Positions 56,942 to 64,000 of a stretch of DNA of 64,000 nucleotides are shown here, one piece after another. Each line of letters begins with the position of its first letter. Positions within the stretch are counted from its first letter, which is position 1. The notes under the pieces were generated by a model that ran no database searches, had not been told where the DNA came from, and saw nothing but the letters and a program-made list of their open reading frames with translations. The DNA is from Paraburkholderia polaris (GTDB lineage Bacteria; Pseudomonadota; Gammaproteobacteria; Burkholderiales; Burkholderiaceae): assembly GCF_012927345.1 (NCBI RefSeq), contig NZ_JABBGJ010000009.1, forward strand, positions 124,001 to 188,000. Reading direction: 5' to 3'. Made by a program: the position numbers and the translations under genes.

Positions 56942-57316
56942 CTAAGAGGCGGAAGTAATTCGTTTCAAGAATTCGGCGTGTTCCGCGCGATCCATGACTT
57001 CGAAGCAAAAGTACGTGTCCTCGCCTTTTTGCTCAACCGCCTCCCGCAGGAAATCCAGGGCGAGCCGATTACATCGCTCTTGATATGCCTCCCATTGCAT
57101 AGCGGATTTCGGAGAATAGTCGGCGATGGCATCGATATATGGCATCACTTGATTGGCATCAATGCGTACAGCCTCGATGCCAAGAACTGCCATTCCAGCG
57201 CTTTGGCTGGCAGCAACTAACTGCTGCGCATCCTCACCCCGCAAAAATATTTCGCCGCTAGGCCGCACCTCAGCGCGGTCAATGAATGGTGCGTAGATTT
57301 CGCTTTCTTTCTTCAT
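56942..57316 (-). CDS. Hypothetical protein, Imm40-like by pattern
   Basis: This 124-residue acidic protein starts MKKESEIYAPFIDRAEVRPS. The segment AGMAVLGIEAVRID (about 40-54) and the FCFEVMDRAEHAEFLKRI end are like small immunity proteins (Imm40), but I only recognise the style. It lies in an accessory region with effector and immunity genes. No signal peptide. Confidence 0.5.
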   Translation of the reverse strand: MKKESEIYAPFIDRAEVRPSGEIFLRGEDAQQLVAASQSAGMAVLGIEAVRIDANQVMPYIDAIADYSPKSAMQWEAYQERCNRLALDFLREAVEQKGEDTYFCFEVMDRAEHAEFLKRITSAS

Positions 57317-57463
57317 TTCTGCTCACTCAAAATGAACTCTGCCAGTTCGGATGGGAGGAGAGAATGCCACGCCCTCATGCTTGCACCGTTCGTGGACCGG
57401 CTGGCAACTCCACCGCACGCAGAATTTGCGCGCAAGTGATGCGATGTCAATATGACGACGTTG

Positions 57464-57799
57464 TCACTGCCACACGACGACATAAAAACTCAGATAAAAC
57501 AGGGCAGTTACTGCGAGCAGTATCGACGTTGAAACGGCAACGCGACACGCGGTAAGCTTTCTCGCCTGGGCAAATCCCACGATACTCCACGCGGCAACCG
57601 GTCCGAAAAGAAAAAGAAAGCCCATCGTGTACCCGAGCCACGAAACACTGCACTGTTCAAAGTCAAAGCACCCATCCCAGCGGCTATGGATTAACGGCCA
57701 CGAGTACCGGCCTGCCAGTCGACTAGCAAACAGAACTGATTGCCAGGACACCAGGAGCCCTATAGCCAGATAAGCCATAGACCATGCAGCACGCTTCAC
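57464..57799 (-). CDS. Small membrane protein, paralogue B (possible immunity)
   Basis: This 111-residue protein has three hydrophobic helices (about 8-27, 58-80 and 90-109). The loop between helix 1 and 2 has C-x5-C (DGCFDFEQC), followed by SVSWLGYTMGFLFLFGP. The same layout and spacing occur in the 106-residue protein upstream (57984-58304), so the two are paralogues. Confidence 0.6.
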   Translation of the reverse strand: MKRAAWSMAYLAIGLLVSWQSVLFASRLAGRYSWPLIHSRWDGCFDFEQCSVSWLGYTMGFLFLFGPVAAWSIVGFAQARKLTACRVAVSTSILLAVTALFYLSFYVVVWQ

Positions 57800-57983
57800 T
57801 TGATCTCCAAAAAGAGAATATATTTGGATTTGGCGAGATCGGCATGTCGTGTACGCGACAACACTGCGCGGAACCCTAGGGGCGAGGTTGGCGCTGCGCT
57901 AAAGGCTACCTGCCCCTGTCCGCAGAGCGACAAGTGATTCCATCATACGGAGTGCGACGCGTTAGTTACGCGATGCAATCTGC

Positions 57984-58304
57984 CTAGACCAGCCTGTCGA
58001 CTAGCATAACCACCCAATGCACTGTGACCAGGCCAAAAAGCAGCAATAGCCAGGAATGCCAACTCGGCCGCAGCTTGCTGAACACCGCAGCTGCGATGCC
58101 GAACGCGATAGCCGGTCCGAACACAACCGAAAAGAAAATGAATTCGTCCCAAAAGCTCATCGGGCACTCGCCAATTTCTTTGCAGCCGTATCGAATGCAG
58201 AGTTGAGGGAAACGGGCACAAATGCCTTCGTCAACACCCATCCAAAGCCACAGGCTGACGAATCCCAGCATTGCAAAGACAACCGTGGCGGCTACTCGCC
58301 TCAT
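57984..58304 (-). CDS. Small membrane protein, paralogue A (possible Tae4 immunity)
   Basis: This 106-residue protein overlaps the Tae4 stop by four bases (ATGA). It has an N-terminal signal-like or membrane helix, a loop with C-x5-C (YGCKEIGEC), and two more helices (SVVFGPAIAFGIAAAVF, then SWLLLLFGLVTVHWVVMLV). It matches paralogue B without gaps from the C-x5-C to the FGP motif (18 residues). Coupling to the amidase gene suggests immunity, but Tai4 immunity proteins are normally periplasmic. Confidence 0.62.
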   Translation of the reverse strand: MRRVAATVVFAMLGFVSLWLWMGVDEGICARFPQLCIRYGCKEIGECPMSFWDEFIFFSVVFGPAIAFGIAAAVFSKLRPSWHSWLLLLFGLVTVHWVVMLVDRLV

Positions 58305-58918
58305 CTAATTTCCCAAAAAAGGATGCGCTTTGAGTGCCGAAGATCGGACCAGCCAAGAGTATGCCCAGGCCAGAACGATTGCCGGCCTAACATTCGCCCG
58401 ATCGTCGCGAACGCATCAGCGGCTCCACTGATTGTCAGCCGTGTACCATTCCAAAGATCGATGTGCCCACCGCTTGCGTCGGCTACTTTCTCACCCTCAC
58501 GAGTCCAGTAGCCGGTGAACTGAATAATGCCCGTGCGGCCTTTTACCTTTGACTCCCAACCCGGACCGGTAATGTCCTCCGCGCTCGAAAGCCCCGCAAT
58601 GGGTCGCAGTTGCAACCATTCTCCCAGCTCGTCCGCGCGCGTGGCGGTGGCTCTTCCGCCAAGCAGAATGCGCCCTATGCTGTGCTGACCTGAAAGTGGC
58701 TTAACAAGTTTCTCGGAGAAAGATTTCATCTCGATGCCAACGCGATGAAACGTGACGCTCATACGGATTGCGCACTGATTCTCGTAGGCCGGATTATCGT
58801 AAGGGTCTCCCACTGGATAGTTATCCCACAGTTCCTGAAAGGTCAGCGCCTTCAGTTCCACTACCTTGATAGAGCCGGGTGTCGAGTTGGTTCGAACCAC
58901 AGTCGGCTTGTTCGGCAT
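58301..58918 (-). CDS. Type VI secretion amidase effector, Tae4 family
   Basis: This 205-residue protein has the Tae4 layout. LTFQELWDNYPVGDPYDN (about 25-42) is followed by catalytic Cys49 in ENQCAIRMS and catalytic His152 in GGHIDLWNG. Tae4 enzymes cut between D-Glu and mDAP in peptidoglycan peptides. I chose the ATG at 58918 because of the aagga Shine-Dalgarno sequence 7 bp upstream. The upstream gene is a broken PAAR-type protein; the downstream gene is a small membrane protein. Confidence 0.85.
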   Translation of the reverse strand: MPNKPTVVRTNSTPGSIKVVELKALTFQELWDNYPVGDPYDNPAYENQCAIRMSVTFHRVGIEMKSFSEKLVKPLSGQHSIGRILLGGRATATRADELGEWLQLRPIAGLSSAEDITGPGWESKVKGRTGIIQFTGYWTREGEKVADASGGHIDLWNGTRLTISGAADAFATIGRMLGRQSFWPGHTLGWSDLRHSKRILFWEIR

Positions 58919-58920
58919 TG

Positions 58921-59332
58921 TCAGTTTCCTTGTTGTTTCCCGAGAGCTTCGTCGCTCCAAAGTACGGTGTACTTGCCAGAGGTTTCGGTATAGACACGCG
59001 ACAGGAGACGACCGGAATCGAGCCGTCCAGAGAACGTGCGACCATCTTCGGTTTCGATGAAGCAGGGACAGCCTTCGAATTGCTTGCCCTGATTCGCTTC
59101 GATCTGTTCGTCGTAAGCGCCCATGGCAATAGACGAAGTCCCGCCGTTCACGGTCCTGCTCGAAGTCACCGTGCCCGTAGACTCGGCCATGTCATCGTGT
59201 CTCGACGTGTTTTGCATGGCGGCCGCCATGCGCGATGGCATGACCCATGATCGAGTTCGGTATGCCGGCCGTCTTGGGCTCGATATAACCGCCTGTTTCG
59301 GGTTGGTCACTCACGCAGAGGATCAGACGCAT
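58921..59332 (-). pseudogene. PAAR-type T6SS spike protein broken by deletion and frameshift
   Basis: The N-terminal part is in one frame from 59332 (MRLILCVSDQPETGG, then PNSIMGHAIAHGG, ending at a stop near 59192). The C-terminal part continues in another frame (DMAESTGTVTSSRT, GAYDEQIEANQ, GCPCFIETEDGRTFSGRL, ending at 58921). In intact relatives I recall, about 50 residues with the cysteine-rich PAAR core lie between these pieces. So the gene has lost that core and is shifted. It is translationally coupled to the small upstream frame and precedes Tae4. Confidence 0.7.
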
Positions 59333-59565
59333 CATGCGCTGTGCTCCCATCTTGCGAGCGCATGATCGCCCCAATGTCGGCGATATCTGGTCAGTGAACC
59401 GGCTGTGGCGAACAGATAAATTGATTCTTCGGCGGTGATATTTGGCATGGGCCAGTCTCCTACAGGGTTGAAAAACTTATCTGTAGAGCCTGGCTTTTTT
59501 TGCTGGGGAGCGGTATTGGACGCATCTGAGAATGCGTCAGGGATATCCGAATGTGCGTAAGACAT
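59332..59565 (-). CDS. Small protein upstream of the PAAR-type gene
   Basis: A 77-residue frame that overlaps the PAAR-type start by ATGA. A second start at 59451 (MPNITAEESIYLFATAG) has a good Shine-Dalgarno sequence (aggag 8 bp upstream), giving 39 residues. The latter may be the real product. No domain is recognised. Confidence 0.45.
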   Translation of the reverse strand: MSYAHSDIPDAFSDASNTAPQQKKPGSTDKFFNPVGDWPMPNITAEESIYLFATAGSLTRYRRHWGDHALARWEHSA

Positions 59566-59570
59566 TGGAC

Positions 59571-59597
59571 AAAAAATTGGCCCGCTGAGTGCGGGCC
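59571..59597 (-). terminator. Rho-independent terminator on the minus strand
   Basis: ggcccgc-tgagt-gcgggcc followed on the minus strand by AATTTTTT (complement of aaaaaatt at 59571-59578). It would end a gene upstream on the minus strand whose body is gone or is the diheme cytochrome operon. Confidence 0.75.
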
Positions 59598-59713
59598 TTG
59601 TAACACGTCTTCAGGTCATTATCGATGTCGCGATGCGCGGCGGCGAATCCTCCAACCAAGCCGACCTTGCGCGCCGCATCGAGCGCCGCGAAGGCCGAAC
59701 CGAGCTCAAACCC

Positions 59714-60523
59714 TCACTGCATCGCCGCGTAATACTTAGCCACGCTATCAATCTCCGCAGATGTCATCTGCCTCGCCACATTCCGCATCTGCTCATTGAT
59801 ATCGTTATGCCGCGCACCGGAAGCAAACGCCCGCATCTGCGCAGCCAGATAAATAGAAGACTGCCCACCAAGCCACGGCGCCGCGCCCTTACGATCAAGC
59901 TGCCCATGACAAGCCGCACAAGGCGCAATATTCCGCTGCGGATCACCCTGCATGGCAAGCTTCACAGCATTGGCGTCCGGACCCGCACCAGTAGGCATAA
60001 CCTCAGCCGCTGGAGCCCTCTCTAGCGAAGCATAATAAGCCGCCAGATCATGCAAATCCTGATCACTACGAGCCGCAATAATCGGCTGCATGATCGCGTT
60101 CTGCCGCACGCCGTGCTGATAATCGCGCAACTCTTTATAGACCACGTCGGCATACTGCCCCGCCAACGCAGGTGCCGTCACCTGCACCGTGCCCAGCACG
60201 CCGTGACACATCGAACAATTCTGCGTCGCAATCGTCGCCCCGCGGCCAATCGAATTCGCGTCGGCGCGCACGCGCCGCAAAGGCGGTAAGACCACCACCT
60301 CGCTCGGCGCCGGCCCGGCAATATTCGCGCCCCCGTACCAACTCGACGGCGCACCCGCGGCGCTGCAAATCGTCGCCCATAAGCCGCGCTCGCTGAATCC
60401 GCTATTCGCCGAAGGCAGCCAGATGAAGCCGATCAATATCGACACAACAGCAATCGCAATCGTGCCGCCCAGGCTCACCGTGAACCACGGGTTGCGCAAG
60501 CTGAAGACGCGTTCCTGACTCAT
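59714..60523 (-). CDS. Diheme cytochrome c, membrane anchored
   Basis: This 269-residue protein has an N-terminal membrane anchor (VSLGGTIAIAVVSILIGFIWL, about 16-36) and two heme c sites, CSMCH (near 103) and CAACH (near 198). The layout is cytochrome c4-like (two similar domains). It probably delivers electrons to the adjacent ba3-like oxidase. I chose the start at 60523 (MSQERVFSLRNPW); it overlaps the subunit I stop by four bases. Confidence 0.88.
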   Translation of the reverse strand: MSQERVFSLRNPWFTVSLGGTIAIAVVSILIGFIWLPSANSGFSERGLWATICSAAGAPSSWYGGANIAGPAPSEVVVLPPLRRVRADANSIGRGATIATQNCSMCHGVLGTVQVTAPALAGQYADVVYKELRDYQHGVRQNAIMQPIIAARSDQDLHDLAAYYASLERAPAAEVMPTGAGPDANAVKLAMQGDPQRNIAPCAACHGQLDRKGAAPWLGGQSSIYLAAQMRAFASGARHNDINEQMRNVARQMTSAEIDSVAKYYAAMQ

Positions 60524-62145
60524 CGCTGCGCTCCGACGACAACTGCCGGCACCGACGTCTGCGGCAATCTGAGCAACTGAACGATCGGCACACTGTAGTT
60601 GACGACCGTCAGCCCGATCATCAACGCCACCCACAAGCCGAAACTATTGAGCGCAGCAGGCACGTGCTTCACCGGTTGCACCGCGCTCGCGAAGCGGAAA
60701 CTCTGTTGCTGCACCACTGGTCCGAATTGCGACTTCGCAAGGATGTAGATGAACAGCACGCCGGACACGAGCAGGATCAGCCCACCCACCGCCGACATCC
60801 CAACCCAGAGCGCCTGCGATTCCATCCCCGGCATGTTGTAGTCGTAATACGCCATGCGCCGCGGCGCACCGAGCAAGCCGACGTAGTGCCACGGCAGCGT
60901 CGTCACCATCATGCCGATGAACCACAGCCACAGTTGCGTCCGCACCAGCTTTACTGACGCAATCGCGCGGCCGGTCAGCTGCGGCCACAATTCGTACGCG
61001 ATTGCGAAATACATGATGACGATCGCACCGCCGAAAATCAGATGGAAGTGCCCGGTCACCCACTGCGTGTTATGCACCGTCGAGTTCAACTGGTAGCTCA
61101 TGTTGATCAGGCCGCCCGCACCGCCAAGGCCCAGCATCACGAACGAAAACGCGATCACCAGCATCATCGGGTTCTGCCACGGCAACGCGGTCAACCAGCC
61201 GAACGCGCCCTTGCCACCGCGCAGCCTCCCGGCGATTTCCACCGATGCGCAGATGGTGAACACCGTCAGCAGCGTCGGCACCGACACCATGCCGGTGAAC
61301 ACCGCGTGCAGGAACTTGAAGCCCGAGCCGACCTGCGGGTCGGCGAACAGGTGGTGAATGCCGATCGGCATCGCGAAAACGAGGAACAGAATGAACGACA
61401 CGCGCGCCATCGAATCGCTATAGAGCCGTCCACCGATTGCACGTGGCACCAGCGTGTAGTACGCGATGTAAGCCGGGATCAGCCAGAAGTAGACGATCGC
61501 ATGCAGCGTCCACGAGAACAGGATGCGCGAGAGGCCGGCATCGATCGTGTTGGTGAGGCCGAAGGCGACCGGCAATATCTGGAACAGGATCTCGAGCGCC
61601 GCGCCGATCGCAGTCCACGCCCACAGATACGCGCCCGCCACGTTGGCGAACATCGCAAGCGGAATGGGTTTGCCGGGATTGGCGCGCTTCCAGACGCGCA
61701 GATTCACGTGCATCAGCGCGACCCAGATCCATGAGCCGACCACCACCAGCACCACGCCCAGGTAATAGAACGGACTGCCGATCATTGGCGGATAGAAGGT
61801 GTAGAGCACGGAGGCTTTGCCGAGTGCGACCGGGACCATCGCCATCACCGCGCCGACCGCCAGCATGATGAACGCCGCCCATGCCCACTTGAGACCGACG
61901 AGCCGCTGTGCGAGCGCGAGTTCGACGATCGCGTAGCCGAACCCCATCGACACCAGGGTGGGCAGCACGTAAGCCATCACCGAGCCATGCGCGGTCACCG
62001 ATCGATAGTAGAGCTCGGGGTCGCCGACCCACGGCACCAGCGGGCTGCGTACCAGCATCTGCCACGCGCCGAGCAGCAGCGCGATCAAAAACGCAATGAA
62101 GGCTAGCCAGAAATGCGCGAGAACGAGTCGCTTAGCGTGAAACAC
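60520..62145 (-). CDS. ba3-like (class B) cytochrome c oxidase subunit I
   Basis: This 541-residue heme-copper oxidase has about 13 helices. The crosslinked His-Tyr pair is in SWTLHAIVYFWL (H and Y four apart; the usual Pro after His is Ala). The CuB histidines are in PIGIHHLFADP, and the heme ligands in VTGHFHLIFGG. The low-spin heme His is in AHGSVMAYVL. This matches the class B (ba3, K-channel only) oxidases. It is one of several terminal oxidases in such bacteria, possibly for low oxygen. Confidence 0.92.
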   Translation of the reverse strand: MFHAKRLVLAHFWLAFIAFLIALLLGAWQMLVRSPLVPWVGDPELYYRSVTAHGSVMAYVLPTLVSMGFGYAIVELALAQRLVGLKWAWAAFIMLAVGAVMAMVPVALGKASVLYTFYPPMIGSPFYYLGVVLVVVGSWIWVALMHVNLRVWKRANPGKPIPLAMFANVAGAYLWAWTAIGAALEILFQILPVAFGLTNTIDAGLSRILFSWTLHAIVYFWLIPAYIAYYTLVPRAIGGRLYSDSMARVSFILFLVFAMPIGIHHLFADPQVGSGFKFLHAVFTGMVSVPTLLTVFTICASVEIAGRLRGGKGAFGWLTALPWQNPMMLVIAFSFVMLGLGGAGGLINMSYQLNSTVHNTQWVTGHFHLIFGGAIVIMYFAIAYELWPQLTGRAIASVKLVRTQLWLWFIGMMVTTLPWHYVGLLGAPRRMAYYDYNMPGMESQALWVGMSAVGGLILLVSGVLFIYILAKSQFGPVVQQQSFRFASAVQPVKHVPAALNSFGLWVALMIGLTVVNYSVPIVQLLRLPQTSVPAVVVGAQR

Positions 62146-62704
62146 AGCTGAGCCTCCGTGATTGTCGGGCTTGCTCGAAGAACGTGGCTTTGTCGATGAC
62201 CTTGACGTGCGCCCACATGGTCTGATGGCCGAAGCCGCAGAACTCGTGACACGGCATGGTGTGATCGGCGGGTTTGTCGAAGCGCGTGTTCAGTGTGGCG
62301 ACATAGCCGGGCACGACCATCGTGTTGATGTTGGTGTCGGTGACGAGCAGACCGTGCACGACATCGGCGCTGGTGGTGCGGATCGTGATCGGCGTGTCGG
62401 CGGGCACCAGCAGGCATTGCGGCGTGAACGAATACTGCTGCGCGATGAAGCGCACGACCACCGAGCCATCCGGCTCGACGGCGCTGCCGAGGTTGTCTTC
62501 GACGAATTCGCCGGACAGTTGCAAGCGCGAAGGATCGATCGTCTCGACCCGCGACGGCGGCATCATCGCCCAATGCAGCCCCGAGAACACGATCACGGCA
62601 AGCATCAGAACGATCAACGCCGTGGCGAAAATCGCCCAGCGGCGCTCGGCGCGTAAGGCGACTTCGTGGCCGCTGCCCGGTTGGTGATTGGAATCAGTCG
62701 ACAT
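62132..62704 (-). CDS. Cytochrome c oxidase subunit II (CuA) of the ba3-like oxidase
   Basis: This 190-residue protein has one N-terminal helix (WAIFATALIVLMLAVIVFSGL, about 23-43) and a cupredoxin domain with the CuA motif CHEFCGFGHQTMW (near 152). The other CuA His is in ADVVHGLLV. Length and single helix fit class B subunit II. Its 3' end overlaps subunit I by 14 bp. Confidence 0.92.
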   Translation of the reverse strand: MSTDSNHQPGSGHEVALRAERRWAIFATALIVLMLAVIVFSGLHWAMMPPSRVETIDPSRLQLSGEFVEDNLGSAVEPDGSVVVRFIAQQYSFTPQCLLVPADTPITIRTTSADVVHGLLVTDTNINTMVVPGYVATLNTRFDKPADHTMPCHEFCGFGHQTMWAHVKVIDKATFFEQARQSRRLSCVSR

Positions 62705-62706
62705 AG

Positions 62707-62883
62707 TCAGTGGATGACGCCGCGCGGCAGAAAGACAAGAAAGTAGAAGCCGAACCAGATCGCCATGACGATCAGCGTGGCGACGCCGGCCACGGCGACC
62801 GCGCCATGCGGGCCGGCCGCGACGACGCGTTCCACTTCTTCATCCGTCGGTGGGGTCGCGCTGCGGGTATCGTTCGCTTCCAT
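62707..62883 (-). CDS. Small single-helix oxidase subunit (IIa-like)
   Basis: This 58-residue frame starts MEANDTRSATPPTDEEVERV and has one hydrophobic helix (GAVAVAGVATLIVMAIWFGF, then YFLVFLPRGVIH). It lies directly upstream of subunit II with a 2-bp gap. Class B oxidases have a small subunit IIa of this kind. It is easily overlooked because of its length. Confidence 0.75.
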   Translation of the reverse strand: MEANDTRSATPPTDEEVERVVAAGPHGAVAVAGVATLIVMAIWFGFYFLVFLPRGVIH

Positions 62884-62913
62884 CTGGGGGTTCTCCGGTG
62901 CAGCGGTTCAGGT

Positions 62914-64000
62914 TCAGTGCAGCGGCGCCTTGCGCAACTCGTTGACCTCGCGGGACGTCACCGGCTTGCCGTGGTTGCCCCACGCAGTGCGGATATAAGT
63001 GACGACGGCGGCGGCATCGGTATCGTTCAACTCCTGCCCGAACGGCGGCATACCGTACGGCTCCGGATTGCGCATGGTGCCGGGCGGGAAGCCGCCATTG
63101 AGCACGATGCGGATCGGGTTGACTGCGGAGTCCATTTCGATCGACTGGTTACGTGCGAGCGGCGGGTAGTGCTGCAACTGGCCCTCACCGTTCGCGCCGT
63201 GGCACAGGGCGCACTTGTCGGCGTAGATCTTTTCGCCGAGCGCGAACACGTTGGTATTGGTCGGCGCGGACGGGCCCGACTTGCGGCCTTGATTGTTCGG
63301 CAGTGTCTTCAAATAGACGGCCATCGCCTTGACGTCTTCTTCCGTCATGTACTGAAGGCTGTGATAGGTGACTTCGCCCATCGGCCCGTACACGGCGCCG
63401 CGATCGGAAATGCCAGCCTGCAGCAGATCGACGATGTCCTTGATGCTCCAGTCGCCGAGGCCGCCGTCCTTGTCGGACGTGAGCGAGGGCGCGTACCAGT
63501 TCTGCACCGGAATCAGACCGCCGGCGAACTGCTCGCTCTGCGACGAGCCGCCGAGCATGTTGATCTTGGTGTGGCACATCGTGCAGTGCCCAAGCCCATC
63601 GACCAGATACGCACCGCGATTCCATTCGACCGATTTGGTCGGATCCGGCTGGAACTCGCCTTCACGGAAATACAGCGTGCGCCAGCCGTACAGCAGCTTG
63701 CGCTGGTTGAACGGGAAGCGCAGCGTGTGCTTGTGGTTCGGTTCGCGTACCGGTGTCACGGACTTCAGATAGGCGAAGATCGCGTTCGAGTCCTCACGCG
63801 TGACCTTGGTGTATTGGGCGATGGGCATTGCCGGGTAGAGCAGGGTGCCGTCCGGCGTGCGGCCGGTGCGCATCATCTTAAAGAATGCGTCCTCGCTCCA
63901 TGTGCCGATCCCGTACTGCGCGTCCGGCGTGATGTTCGGCGAATACAGCGTGCCGAACGGCGTCTCCATGGCGAGGCCGCCGGCGAACAGCTTGCCGCGC
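62914..64000 (-). CDS. Multiheme cytochrome c (C-terminal part, cut by window edge)
   Basis: The frame continues past the right edge in the form GKLFAGGLAMETPFGTLYS, typical of three-heme cytochrome c subunits of membrane alcohol/gluconate dehydrogenases. Two heme sites are visible, CTMCH and CALCH; the first should lie outside the window. It sits upstream of the oxidase genes and could carry electrons to them. Confidence 0.85.
   Translation of the reverse strand, partial: RGKLFAGGLAMETPFGTLYSPNITPDAQYGIGTWSEDAFFKMMRTGRTPDGTLLYPAMPIAQYTKVTREDSNAIFAYLKSVTPVREPNHKHTLRFPFNQRKLLYGWRTLYFREGEFQPDPTKSVEWNRGAYLVDGLGHCTMCHTKINMLGGSSQSEQFAGGLIPVQNWYAPSLTSDKDGGLGDWSIKDIVDLLQAGISDRGAVYGPMGEVTYHSLQYMTEEDVKAMAVYLKTLPNNQGRKSGPSAPTNTNVFALGEKIYADKCALCHGANGEGQLQHYPPLARNQSIEMDSAVNPIRIVLNGGFPPGTMRNPEPYGMPPFGQELNDTDAAAVVTYIRTAWGNHGKPVTSREVNELRKAPLH

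Noticed and set aside
59633..60025. Plus-strand frame with SNQADLARRIERREGR
   Set aside because: The beginning resembles a short HTH segment but the rest is antisense to the cytochrome c gene; too little to call a gene.

Overview
The window is high-GC DNA from a betaproteobacterium, most likely Paraburkholderia or another Burkholderiaceae. The main evidence is the gene order lptC-lptA-lptB-rpoN-hpf-ptsN-hprK-rapZ, the run TPR protein-lolB-ispE-tRNA-Gln-prs-rplY-pth, and the amino-acid character of the housekeeping proteins. No search could be run; family names come from reading motifs and from memory.

Positions 1-34,500 are conserved core chromosome: ftsY (cut by the left edge), rsmD, coaD, a YfhL-type ferredoxin, hisC, pth, rplY, prs, tRNA-Gln, ispE, lolB, a TPR protein, mutM, mutY, the rapZ/hprK/ptsN/hpf/rpoN regulatory block, the LPS-transport and Kdo-synthesis block (lptB, lptA, lptC, kdsC, kdsD), a CPA2 antiporter, apt, a LysE exporter, a Nudix protein, purU, a PepSY membrane protein, an AI-2E-type permease, uvrA, an MFS permease and ssb. 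A perfect 15-copy 8-bp tandem repeat lies just upstream of hisC.

Positions about 34,590-42,850 are a mobile island directly after the ssb terminator. Three different tyrosine recombinases, two small coiled-coil proteins and a RecD-like helicase are joined by overlapping stop/start codons. The layout matches the gamma-mobile-trio (GMT) type of element, here in a betaproteobacterium and with the helicase as the only visible cargo.

Positions 43,100-50,750 are a catabolic operon: MaoC hydratase, MFS carrier, MmgE/PrpD, acyl-CoA dehydrogenase, CaiB-type CoA transferase, GntR regulator and CitE-type lyase. The set resembles itaconate/C5-dicarboxylate degradation clusters. A good promoter followed by a perfect palindrome precedes the operon. 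A DUF4239 membrane protein and a chemoreceptor follow.

Positions 53,640-59,600 are a decayed accessory region with features of type VI secretion cargo: a LysR fragment, a toxin-like protein with a DUF4279 partner, a phage-satellite-like leader, a Tae4-type amidase followed by two paralogous small membrane proteins, and a PAAR-type protein broken by an internal deletion and frameshift. No T6SS structural genes are in the window.

Positions 59,714-64,000 encode a ba3-like (class B) terminal oxidase: a diheme cytochrome c, subunit I, the CuA subunit II, an unlisted 58-residue single-helix subunit, and a multiheme cytochrome c cut by the right edge.
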